This document shows positions 1 through 5,678 of a stretch of DNA of 10,621 bases, one piece after another. The notes under the pieces are model-generated. The model was not told where the DNA came from. It searched no databases and was given only the letters and a program-made list of their open reading frames with translations. Location: positions 1 through 10,621 of the forward strand of contig CAZIAZ010000060.1 in assembly GCA_964536835.1 (NCBI GenBank). Direction: 5' to 3'. The stretch's first letter is position 1. Each line of letters begins with the position of its first letter. This DNA comes from DAONFI01 sp035403485. Lineage in GTDB: Bacteria > Planctomycetota > Phycisphaerae > SM23-33. The position numbers and the translations under genes are program-made.

Positions 1-285
1 CATCGCCAGGCCGGCTGAGAGCATTTCGACCCAGAATCCGTTTTTGCCCGAAATAGCCACCCTGCACGGGTCGGCAGTTACATTCTGCGGCGCTATTATG
101 CCCGCGTAGACCGGCCTACCCGTCATCAGCCTGCCGCCGGAATAAAGCAGTTCGGACAGCAACGTCGCAGGCAGCATCAGCCAGTCCGTCACCGCCCCGC
201 CGATTACGGACGACCACATGCGATACAGACCTCTGCCGGTAAAGTAAATGCAAAAACACCAAATTATCATCATCACATAAAGCAT
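1..285 (-). CDS. Putative membrane protein, N-terminal part (runs off the left edge)
   Basis: An open frame of 95 codons starts with ATG at 285 and continues without a stop to the window edge, so only the N-terminus is visible. It begins with a strongly hydrophobic stretch (residues about 3-16, with MMIIWCFCIY), and a second moderately hydrophobic segment lies near residues 28-46. These suggest a membrane-inserted protein. The following part (residues about 47-95) is more polar and contains YAGIIAPQNVTADPCRVAI. The start lies 3 nt after the xerC stop codon, so translation is probably coupled to xerC in one operon. I do not recognise the family. The frame is well supported by its length, lack of stops and tight spacing; the function is unknown. 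Confidence 0.6.
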   Translation of the reverse strand, partial: MLYVMMIIWCFCIYFTGRGLYRMWSSVIGGAVTDWLMLPATLLSELLYSGGRLMTGRPVYAGIIAPQNVTADPCRVAISGKNGFWVEMLSAGLAM

Positions 286-288
286 GTT

Positions 289-1266
289 TCAACTTTTCAT
301 AAGCGGGTGAGCCTTATCATAGACCTGCCGCAGTTGTCGCGTCGTAAGGTGGGTATATATCTGCGTAGTCGAAAGATTTTCATGGCCGAGCATCTCCTGG
401 ACGCATCTCAGGTCTGCGCCGGCGTTGAGCATATGCGTCGCAAACGTGTGCCGCAGGGTGTGCGGGCTTATGTGCGACGGCAAGCCGGCGATAGCCATAT
501 ATTTATCGAGCTTGCGACGTATGGAACGGTCGGATATGCGCGTGCCGTCACGGTTCAGGAACATGGCGCCCTGATTCGTCGGCCCCAACGCCGCATCGCG
601 CTTTCGCCTGTAATGACGCAGCGCATCGACAGCCTTGCTGCCCAGAAGCGCCAAACGCTCCTTCCTGCCCTTGCCGCGAATTCTCAAAACACCCTCGTTC
701 TCATCCATATCCTCGATGTTCAGCCCCACAAGCTCGCTGATTCGCAAGCCGGCGGAATAAATCGTCTCCAATATGGCGCTATCGCGAGCGCCGAGCAGAG
801 TGTTTTTGTCGGGTGCGTCAAGCAGACGGTCTATCTGCGAAATATCCAGAAATTTCGGCAGCCGCCTGTCCTGCCGCGGCGTACGAATGACGCTGACCGG
901 CGAAGACTCCAGCCGGCCGGTACGAACGAGATATTTGTAAAAACTTCGCAAAGTGGCAAGTTTGCGGGCTATCGTCGAACGTGAATATTTATTTTCGCTC
1001 AACACGCCCAGGTACGCCCGGATTTCCACAGGTTCGACGGATAATATGCGAGCCTCAACAGCGGCGACATCGGCCTCTTCCAGCGGCGGAAGCTTATCAA
1101 GCGACGTCGCAGTTTCGCCGAGTTGCAGCGGATCGCCGCTGCCGGCGGCGGCGAGATACTGACAGAACTGCATCAAATCCGCGGCATACGACCGAATTGT
1201 ATGTGCAGAAAAATTCCGCTTGACCTGGATATAATCCAGGAATTCATTGGTCAGTGTAATAATCAA
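289..1266 (-). CDS. xerC: Site-specific tyrosine recombinase XerC
   Basis: This 325-residue tyrosine recombinase most likely resolves chromosome dimers at dif during division. An N-terminal SAM-like DNA-binding domain (residues about 5-120) precedes the catalytic domain (about 135-320). All six catalytic positions are visible: R175 (in GLRISELVGL), K199 (RGKGRKE), H269 and R272 (SPHTLRHTFATHML), H295 (LGHENLSTT) and the nucleophile Y304 (TQIYTH). The ending QVYDKAHP resembles XerC more than XerD. The start is a TTG at 1266 overlapping the previous gene's stop (TTGA), and AGGAGG lies 9 nt upstream, which fixes it. Residues about 41-78 look like an acidic insertion in the N-terminal domain and explain the length slightly above the usual ~300. 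No phage or integron genes lie nearby, so a housekeeping role is favoured over an element integrase. Confidence 0.93.
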   Translation of the reverse strand: MIITLTNEFLDYIQVKRNFSAHTIRSYAADLMQFCQYLAAAGSGDPLQLGETATSLDKLPPLEEADVAAVEARILSVEPVEIRAYLGVLSENKYSRSTIARKLATLRSFYKYLVRTGRLESSPVSVIRTPRQDRRLPKFLDISQIDRLLDAPDKNTLLGARDSAILETIYSAGLRISELVGLNIEDMDENEGVLRIRGKGRKERLALLGSKAVDALRHYRRKRDAALGPTNQGAMFLNRDGTRISDRSIRRKLDKYMAIAGLPSHISPHTLRHTFATHMLNAGADLRCVQEMLGHENLSTTQIYTHLTTRQLRQVYDKAHPLMKS

Positions 1267-1505
1267 ACCTGACTGCCTCCTTTTAGTGCGTGATGTGCCG
1301 AATCTTCGGCAATGCGGTTGATGTCGGCTGCGACGGAGTTAAGTATGCGCCAACTGATGTCGGCTGCATCCTGCCAGTCGATTTCATGCGACGGATCATC
1401 CGCCCATCGCATAACCTCCTCGACGGCCTGCTCTTCCGAACCCTCTGCATACCTCAGGACGTAAGTCCGTTGGGGTTTTTTTATGGCTATATTATGAATG
1501 TCCAT
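1263..1505 (-). CDS. Small conserved-looking hypothetical protein upstream of xerC
   Basis: An 80-residue acidic protein whose stop codon overlaps the TTG start of xerC by 4 nt. Translational coupling and cotranscription with xerC are therefore likely. It starts with MDIHNIAIKKPQRTYVLRY, then has an acidic, probably helical body (residues about 20-75) rich in E, D and A with several Trp residues. No signal peptide, membrane segment or known motif is visible. An in-frame TTG at 1511 would add two residues; ATG at 1505 is chosen on codon preference because neither has a clear Shine-Dalgarno sequence. A promoter-like pair sits so close upstream that the message could be nearly leaderless. I do not recognise the family. 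The gene is supported by the overlap and by the strong AGGAGG at its 3' end serving xerC. Confidence 0.68.
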   Translation of the reverse strand: MDIHNIAIKKPQRTYVLRYAEGSEEQAVEEVMRWADDPSHEIDWQDAADISWRILNSVAADINRIAEDSAHHALKGGSQV

Positions 1506-1518
1506 ATCCAAACCGCGA

Positions 1519-1548
1519 TAATTCCCAGAATCAGGCCTGCTTAGTCAA
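1519..1548 (-). promoter_or_regulatory. Candidate sigma70-type promoter for the 80-aa gene and xerC
   Basis: On the minus strand TTGACT (1548-1543) is followed after 18 nt by GAATTA (1524-1519). The -35 box is good and the -10 box is weak. It would start transcription only a few bases before the start codon of the small gene, so the real -10 may be elsewhere. Confidence 0.3.
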
Positions 1549-1591
1549 GCCTCTACGAAAATTATCGGACATTCCGGCGGCAATACTTAAA

Positions 1592-1625
1592 GAAAAAACG
1601 GATATCCCTGCATCCATAAATACCG
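1592..1625 (-). terminator. Weak rho-independent terminator after the Ser/Thr kinase
   Basis: About 18 nt past the kinase stop, the minus strand has an imperfect stem (CGG-TAT pairing with ATA-TCCG across a loop containing GGATGCAGGG), followed directly by TTTTTTC. The stem is short and bulged, so termination may be partial. It separates the kinase from the small gene and xerC downstream. Confidence 0.35.
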
Positions 1626-1642
1626 CGTATGGAAATGGCTCA

Positions 1643-2758
1643 TCACTTCAGCCATAACAGCAGGAGAATCAGGTTGAGTATCAGACTTGCAATAAAACCG
1701 GCCAGCAGAAGTTTATTTAACGGATTCCGTTCGGCTACACGTATTACAGACGGCTGTTCGTTTTTCAGCGGCGTTTTCAGGGAGTTTTTACCAGGGGCAG
1801 GCTTATGAACGGACGATTTTTTATCGGCGATTTCCGCGATTTTACGGATATTGTCGGCAATATTTTCGATTCCGGCAGCCGTATCCGCCGAGTCGCTCGT
1901 ATCCAGCAGAAATTCGACCGACTGAAGCTCTTCGACCAGTTCCTTCGTTGACGACTGCCGGTGAGCCGGATTTTTAGCCAACATCTTTTCGACCACCGCA
2001 CATATGCCGCGCGACAGTTCCATATTATACCTGTCCGGAGAACGCGGCGCCTTTTTGATGTGCTTTATCATGACTTCTTTTGAGGTTTTGCCCTGAAAAG
2101 GCGGCCGGCCGGTAAGCATGTGATAAAGCGTCGCGCCGAGAGAATATATGTCGCATCGGAAATCGATGTCTTTGCGGCCGAGAATCTGTTCGGGACTGAT
2201 GTAATACGGCGTACCGAACAGCCGGCCAGCCTCCGACTCGATAGCCTTCGCATCATCGGCGACGCGGGCAAGTCCCATATCCATGAGCTTCGCCACGCCG
2301 CCTGGCGTAATCATTATGTTTTTCGGCTTTACGTCGCGATGAATCAGCCCCTGTTCATGGGCATGCTGAAGAGCTTTGGCCATCTGTATGGCGATATCGA
2401 GCGCCTCGGCTTCAGCGTATTTTTTCCCTGCAGCCAATTCCTCGTAAACCGTTTTGCCTTCGACGTATTCCATGACGAAATAGTAATATTCGCCGGCTTG
2501 GCCGACGTCGATGGATTGTACGATATTGGGGTGATTGAGTTTGGCGGCTATCTGGCCTTCCGCATAAAAGCGTTTGACGTATTCTTCATCTTTGGAAAGA
2601 CGGCTTGAGAGAATTTTTATGGCTACCACGCGGTCAAGGCTAATCTGTCTGGCCTTGTAAACCACAGCCATCGCTCCCGAACCAAGTTTTTCCAGCAGTT
2701 GATAACCCGGTATCTGCCGCTGGCCGCCATATCTGGTATTGGATGGATTATCTGCCAT
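1643..2758 (-). CDS. Tail-anchored Hanks-type serine/threonine protein kinase
   Basis: A 371-residue eukaryotic-like Ser/Thr kinase, predicted to phosphorylate cytoplasmic proteins while anchored in the inner membrane. The kinase domain covers residues about 19-285. It has the glycine-rich loop LGSGAMAVVYKA (25-36), ATP-binding K48, a likely helix-C E67, catalytic loop HRDVKPKN (140-147) with D142, K144 and N147, the metal-binding motif as DMG (160-162) instead of DFG, and SPE (188-190) in place of APE. A polar linker (about 286-345) leads to a single C-terminal hydrophobic helix (about 349-370) with no domain after it, so no extracellular sensor is visible. The catalytic residues are present, so it is probably active. 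ATG at 2758 has GGGA five bases upstream. A terminator hairpin lies just upstream, so the gene probably has its own promoter. Substrates are unknown. Confidence 0.93.
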   Translation of the reverse strand: MADNPSNTRYGGQRQIPGYQLLEKLGSGAMAVVYKARQISLDRVVAIKILSSRLSKDEEYVKRFYAEGQIAAKLNHPNIVQSIDVGQAGEYYYFVMEYVEGKTVYEELAAGKKYAEAEALDIAIQMAKALQHAHEQGLIHRDVKPKNIMITPGGVAKLMDMGLARVADDAKAIESEAGRLFGTPYYISPEQILGRKDIDFRCDIYSLGATLYHMLTGRPPFQGKTSKEVMIKHIKKAPRSPDRYNMELSRGICAVVEKMLAKNPAHRQSSTKELVEELQSVEFLLDTSDSADTAAGIENIADNIRKIAEIADKKSSVHKPAPGKNSLKTPLKNEQPSVIRVAERNPLNKLLLAGFIASLILNLILLLLWLK

Positions 2759-2795
2759 TTTTCCCGCTTAAAACAATAAATCAAAACCATAATTC

Positions 2796-2823
2796 AAAAA
2801 AGCCAAGCCTCTTACGGCTTGCC
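2796..2823 (-). terminator. Rho-independent terminator between slyX and the kinase gene
   Basis: On the minus strand the arms GGCAAGCC (2823-2816) and GGCTTGGC (2809-2802) pair at seven of eight positions around the loop GTAAGA, and TTTTTT follows (2801-2796). It ends the slyX transcript about 100 nt after its stop codon. It also lies only 37 nt before the kinase start, so it could act as an attenuator if the kinase is transcribed from further upstream. Confidence 0.75.
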
Positions 2824-2926
2824 GGCATGATAAACATTCCATTTCACACAGATTAAAAAGAAAATATCGTCATGTCATTTCTATCGCAGGCGTTCAACAT
2901 TGCATCGCTCTGCACAATTTGGGCTG

Positions 2927-3175
2927 TCATTTATGAGCTGCCGAGCCCAAACCGCCGTAATGCGGCGGCTTTTCGTCGCCGTTCCGATGCCGCTCAGCCC
3001 TGTCAGCATCCAACTGCCGCACCATTTTTGTAATGTCCTCAAACCCGCGCGTCAGCTCTGAAAATTTCAGATTAATCGCCGTGACGACCTCGTCAAGGTC
3101 GGCGATGGTCTTTTCCTGAAACGCCAGTTTCTCCTCAAGCCTGAGTATTCGCGATTCAATCTGGCCGTCATTCAT
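2927..3175 (-). CDS. slyX: SlyX family protein
   Basis: An 82-residue protein of the SlyX family, small cytoplasmic coiled-coil proteins of unknown biochemical role. Residues about 5-60 form a predicted continuous coiled coil (ESRILRLEEKLAFQEKTIAD), matching the SlyX signature of a RLxxLExKLAFQExTIxxL type segment. The family's characteristic Pro-Pro-His-Tyr appears near the C-terminus (KPPHYG, residues 69-74), followed here by a short extra tail. ATG at 3175 is preferred over an in-frame TTG at 3205 because GGAG sits 8 nt before the ATG. The added N-terminal residues of the longer version (MPACVSGEPD) do not look like SlyX. It is followed by a terminator at 2823-2796, and the small basic gene lies 115 nt upstream on the same strand. 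Confidence 0.85.
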   Translation of the reverse strand: MNDGQIESRILRLEEKLAFQEKTIADLDEVVTAINLKFSELTRGFEDITKMVRQLDADRAERHRNGDEKPPHYGGLGSAAHK

Positions 3176-3290
3176 ATCAGGCTCTCCCGAAACACATGCC
3201 GGCAATGTACTTACAATATTCAGTCAACATTCAATCGCCGAAATTCACGGTTCTCAGTAATTTTTTCGTTAAAAAATATTTTAAAAATAC

Positions 3291-3440
3291 TCAATAGCCG
3301 GCCTGTTCGAGCTTCTTTTCAATCTCAGCCCTGCGGGCGGCATTACGGATACGGCCCTTAGCCTTGCGAGGAGCATTACTGACCTTTACTTCAGCTTTTA
3401 CCTTTTTTCTATAGGCACGTCTATCTTTACGCTGTCCCAT
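3291..3440 (-). CDS. Small, highly basic protein of unknown function (49 aa)
   Basis: A 49-residue frame from ATG at 3440 to TGA at 3291. The start has AAGGA seven nt upstream, and a good promoter lies about 80 nt before it. The product contains 18 Lys/Arg against 5 Asp/Glu and begins MGQRKDRRAYRKKVKAEVKV. The C-terminal half (about 33-47) looks helical (NAARRAEIEKKLEQAG). The charge suggests binding to nucleic acid or the ribosome, but I see no known fold or zinc motif and cannot assign a family. It is not obviously any of the standard small ribosomal proteins. Independent support for a real gene comes from the ribosome-binding site, promoter, lack of stops and biased composition. Confidence 0.72.
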   Translation of the reverse strand: MGQRKDRRAYRKKVKAEVKVSNAPRKAKGRIRNAARRAEIEKKLEQAGY

Positions 3441-3525
3441 TTTCGAATCCTTTCACAAGTTGTATCATCAACAATACTGTCTGCTTGCATAGCGTCAGGC
3501 TGACATCAGACCCGACGGGGCAAGA

Positions 3526-3554
3526 ATTTTATTGTGCCTTACGCCTAATTGCAA
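3526..3554 (-). promoter_or_regulatory. Sigma70-type promoter for the 49-aa basic protein gene
   Basis: On the minus strand TTGCAA (3554-3549), a 17-nt spacer and TAAAAT (3531-3526) form a good -35/-10 pair. Transcription would start near 3519, giving a leader of about 80 nt. That leader includes an 11-bp perfect dyad, GTCAGGCTGAC on the plus strand (3494-3504), which could be an operator or part of a hairpin. Confidence 0.55.
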
Positions 3555-3624
3555 CATAAATTCACCTTTTTTGCGTTTTTTCATAGCTCGGGATGCAGGC
3601 TGATTTTAATGTGCCAGATTACTA

Positions 3625-3654
3625 TTGACCTGCGGGTTAATATCGGCATAATGT
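3625..3654 (+). promoter_or_regulatory. Sigma70-type promoter for the 84-aa gene
   Basis: TTGACC (3625-3630) and TAATGT (3649-3654) are separated by 18 nt. Transcription would start near 3661, leaving a leader of about 55 nt before the ribosome-binding site of the plus-strand gene. It is divergent from the promoter of the 49-aa gene, about 70 bp away. Confidence 0.5.
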
Positions 3655-3715
3655 GAATATAGTAATGCTGGCGGAGGCTGGCTGGAAAAACCACAGAATT
3701 ACGAGGAGATTACTT

Positions 3716-3970
3716 ATGCGTTTCATCGGGAATCATCACGCTCTGCACTTCGGCGGCCACACGTTCATAAACGACGTGACGCTGATAAACACCGTAATCC
3801 GCGAAATGATTAACGCCGGCAAACCTGCAGCTTTCCAGGAAGAGGTTACCGACATAATTACGCAGGCTGTGCACAAGGTGGAGCAGGAATTGCGTGACGA
3901 ACTGCGGCAGAAACATTATCATCAGGACTTGCAGGTACAGGATGCAGCAGCAGCGGCGGCGGCAAAATAA
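3716..3970 (+). CDS. Small protein of unknown function with a poly-alanine tail (84 aa)
   Basis: An 84-residue protein starting MRFIGNHHALHFGGHTFIND. ATG at 3716 is chosen because GAGGAG lies 7 nt upstream; an upstream in-frame start at 3653 lacks such a site and overlaps the predicted promoter. The N-terminus is rich in His, Gly and Phe (His at 7, 8, 11 and 15). Residues about 24-70 form one or two charged helices (QEEVTDIITQAVHKVEQELR), and the end is seven consecutive alanines then Lys, encoded by GCA/GCG triplets at 3944-3964. There is no signal peptide, membrane segment or recognised domain. It appears to be a single-gene transcription unit, with its own promoter and a strong terminator 35 nt after the stop. 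The function is unknown. Confidence 0.78.
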   Translation: MRFIGNHHALHFGGHTFINDVTLINTVIREMINAGKPAAFQEEVTDIITQAVHKVEQELRDELRQKHYHQDLQVQDAAAAAAAK

Positions 3971-4004
3971 TCCGGTTTGCGGCCTGTTTTAAAACAAATT
4001 TCAC

Positions 4005-4044
4005 AAAAGGGAATCCAATATTATGGACTCCCTTTTTTTATTTT
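4005..4044 (+). terminator. Strong rho-independent terminator after the 84-aa gene
   Basis: AAAAGGGA-A-TCC (4005-4016) and GGA-C-TCCCTTTT (4025-4036) form a stem with one internal mismatch around an 8-nt loop (AATATTAT), running into a T tract (4033-4039, then TTTT after one A). Read on the minus strand, the same stem is followed by TTTTGTG, so it may also stop the convergent SpoIID transcript. Confidence 0.85.
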
Positions 4045-4216
4045 CCGACACGTTGAATGCCGAAACTTTTAGAGTATCTGGCAAAATGCTATGGCATTGG
4101 GGTTGGACTGAACGGCGGTGAAATTTTCGAACCGGATACGGCTATCTGCGGTTACAGATGGCGAGTCAGGTGTATATTGGACAATAAGTCCCTTATCTTT
4201 TTTCTGACGTCACCAT

Positions 4217-5527
4217 TTAATACTCTTTTATGAGTTTCGCGCCTGGATAATAAAATCCCAGTATCCGCCTGTAATCCATGCCGTCCCTGGCACGTTCGTT
4301 AGCTCCCCATTGGCTGAGTCCTACGCCATGGCCGAATCCCCTGCCGTCGTAAAACTCTATAGAATCGCCCAAATCCCGCATTTTGCAGTTCATTGACATA
4401 ATATCCCTGCCTTGCTGACAATCCGAGCGTCGCAGGCAGATTTGCAAATCTTCGGCACGTACCTGTGTTTTTTTGCCGTTGACGCCCACCACCGTCAGCC
4501 ATATTATCCGGCCGTATGGCGTTTGGGTCTTAACTTGCAACTCCTTCAGCCCACCCATGTCGCGTACGGGCCTGTACTGCTCGGCAAGAGCCTTGAAAAC
4601 GTCCTGCTTGGAAATTTTCACCGGCTTCCATTTGTATGCCGGACATGTTTTCCCATATGCGTCAGCCTGGCCGCCGGCAAGCGGCAGAATGTCCTCATCG
4701 GGCTGAAGAGGCCGAATTACCTCGGCGCCGTTTACATATCCGCCGTTGCACGCTGAAAACTGGCTGAGAAAAAGTTTTTCATTGCCAGGCGTACCATATT
4801 TGAGCACTGTTCCGCGGGTCGCAATAACCGCTTTCCTGCCCTTGTCGCTCTCCGTCGGCACGCCGCCGTAAACCTGTGACCTTTGCGACGCCCATACGTC
4901 ATACGGCAGCGTCTTGCCCCTGGTTTGCGACTCATACATGGCAAAAGTCCTCGCCGCCACAGCCTGCGCGCGAAAAGCATCGCCCTCAAAATCCGGATAC
5001 AATTCTTTTGAAACAACGCTGAAGAGATAACTTTCCATATCAAGATGGTTCTGCACCCAGAAAGTATCGCGGCCGTCAGCGATAAGAACAATCCTGCCGC
5101 GATATGTTACGCCGTCTACGCCAACATAGCCGCCAGGAGCTTCTATGGTAATCTCAGGGCCATCGTGGCTGAGCATGCCGAGATTCCATTTGCCGTCCAC
5201 ATACCAACATAAAGTTGGAATCATGGGCATTTCACCGTTAGCCACATCTTTGCCGTCGACGATAACGCGCCACGGCTTGTCGGTATAAATTTCGATGATT
5301 TTTTGAGGGTTATGGAACAGACGCACACGAATTTCCGGCACGCCATTGGTATCAAGATAATCGGAATCGTGTTCGATATTTAATTGAGCGACGTTCTTAT
5401 GCCGGTAATAAGAAAACAAAACCGCCCCAGCCGCCACAAACAACACGCCAGCCGCCACAATGACGGCAAGCCGCCATTTTCGTCTGTTACCATTATTTAT
5501 GCCTGGAAAATGCATCTGACTGTTCAC
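4217..5527 (-). CDS. SpoIID/LytB domain protein, membrane-anchored peptidoglycan enzyme
   Basis: A 436-residue protein with a short basic N-terminus, one hydrophobic helix (residues about 19-41) acting as signal anchor, and a large periplasmic SpoIID domain. SpoIID proteins are lytic transglycosylases that cleave glycan strands, usually ones stripped of stem peptides. Family hallmarks are visible. VVSKELYPDF with E175 matches the catalytic-Glu region; FRAQAVAARTFA (185-196) follows, then SQVYGG (217-222), SACNGGY (258-264), and near the end GRGFGHGVGLSQWGA (395-409) and FYYPGAKL (425-432). The start is GTG at 5527, with AGGA very close upstream; ATG at 5515 would remove four residues. No sporulation genes are present, so a role in general wall remodelling is inferred, as for LytB-like relatives in non-sporulating bacteria. 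A hairpin lies in its leader. Confidence 0.9.
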   Translation of the reverse strand: MNSQMHFPGINNGNRRKWRLAVIVAAGVLFVAAGAVLFSYYRHKNVAQLNIEHDSDYLDTNGVPEIRVRLFHNPQKIIEIYTDKPWRVIVDGKDVANGEMPMIPTLCWYVDGKWNLGMLSHDGPEITIEAPGGYVGVDGVTYRGRIVLIADGRDTFWVQNHLDMESYLFSVVSKELYPDFEGDAFRAQAVAARTFAMYESQTRGKTLPYDVWASQRSQVYGGVPTESDKGRKAVIATRGTVLKYGTPGNEKLFLSQFSACNGGYVNGAEVIRPLQPDEDILPLAGGQADAYGKTCPAYKWKPVKISKQDVFKALAEQYRPVRDMGGLKELQVKTQTPYGRIIWLTVVGVNGKKTQVRAEDLQICLRRSDCQQGRDIMSMNCKMRDLGDSIEFYDGRGFGHGVGLSQWGANERARDGMDYRRILGFYYPGAKLIKEY

Positions 5528-5551
5528 GCATCCTGTTTTTCACATTTTTCA

Positions 5552-5579
5552 TTTTCTCGCGTCAACGCGACACAGAAAA
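5552..5579 (-). promoter_or_regulatory. Hairpin in the leader of the SpoIID gene
   Basis: Perfect 5-bp arms TCGCG/CGCGA enclose a 4-nt loop (TTGA on the minus strand), and outer arms TTTTC/GAAAA extend the stem across a one-sided 4-nt bulge. It lies about 25 nt before the GTG start. No T tract follows directly, so it is not a terminator. It could be a protein-binding dyad or an RNA leader structure. Confidence 0.35.
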
Positions 5580-5606
5580 GTAAAACGCCGGCACGACTCA
5601 TCCATC

Positions 5607-5653
5607 AAAAAAATACGACACGTCGTCATTATACCTGACGCAGTGTCGTATTT
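5607..5653 (-). terminator. Strong rho-independent terminator after the TPR/alpha-CTD gene
   Basis: A perfect 11-bp stem, AAATACGACAC (5611-5621) with GTGTCGTATTT (5643-5653), is extended by an inner CGTCA/TGACG pairing across a small internal loop. On the minus strand it is followed by seven T residues (5613-5607). It begins 26 nt after the stop codon at 5679 and isolates this gene from the downstream SpoIID gene. Confidence 0.88.
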
Positions 5654-5678
5654 AAAGAGATTCATTATTCCAAAGATT

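Noticed and set aside
307..984. Long plus-strand frame (225 codons) antisense to xerC
   Set aside because: It is the shadow of the well-supported xerC frame, with no ribosome-binding site and no domain.
289..1266. Tyrosine recombinase as the integrase of a genomic island using tRNA-Ser as attachment site
   Set aside because: The protein has XerC features and sits in a tight operon. The tRNA is 8 kb away, no direct repeat of the tRNA 3' end was noticed, and no phage or island genes lie between.
4205..4212. TGACGTCA palindrome, also present near 9438-9445
   Set aside because: An 8-bp palindrome found twice in 10 kb can be chance. One copy is inside the gap after SpoIID and the other in the tRNA spacer, with no shared context.
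4057..4233. 58-codon plus-strand frame between the terminator and the end of the SpoIID gene
   Set aside because: No Shine-Dalgarno sequence, it begins just after a strong terminator with no promoter seen, it overlaps the 3' end of the SpoIID gene, and it resembles no family.
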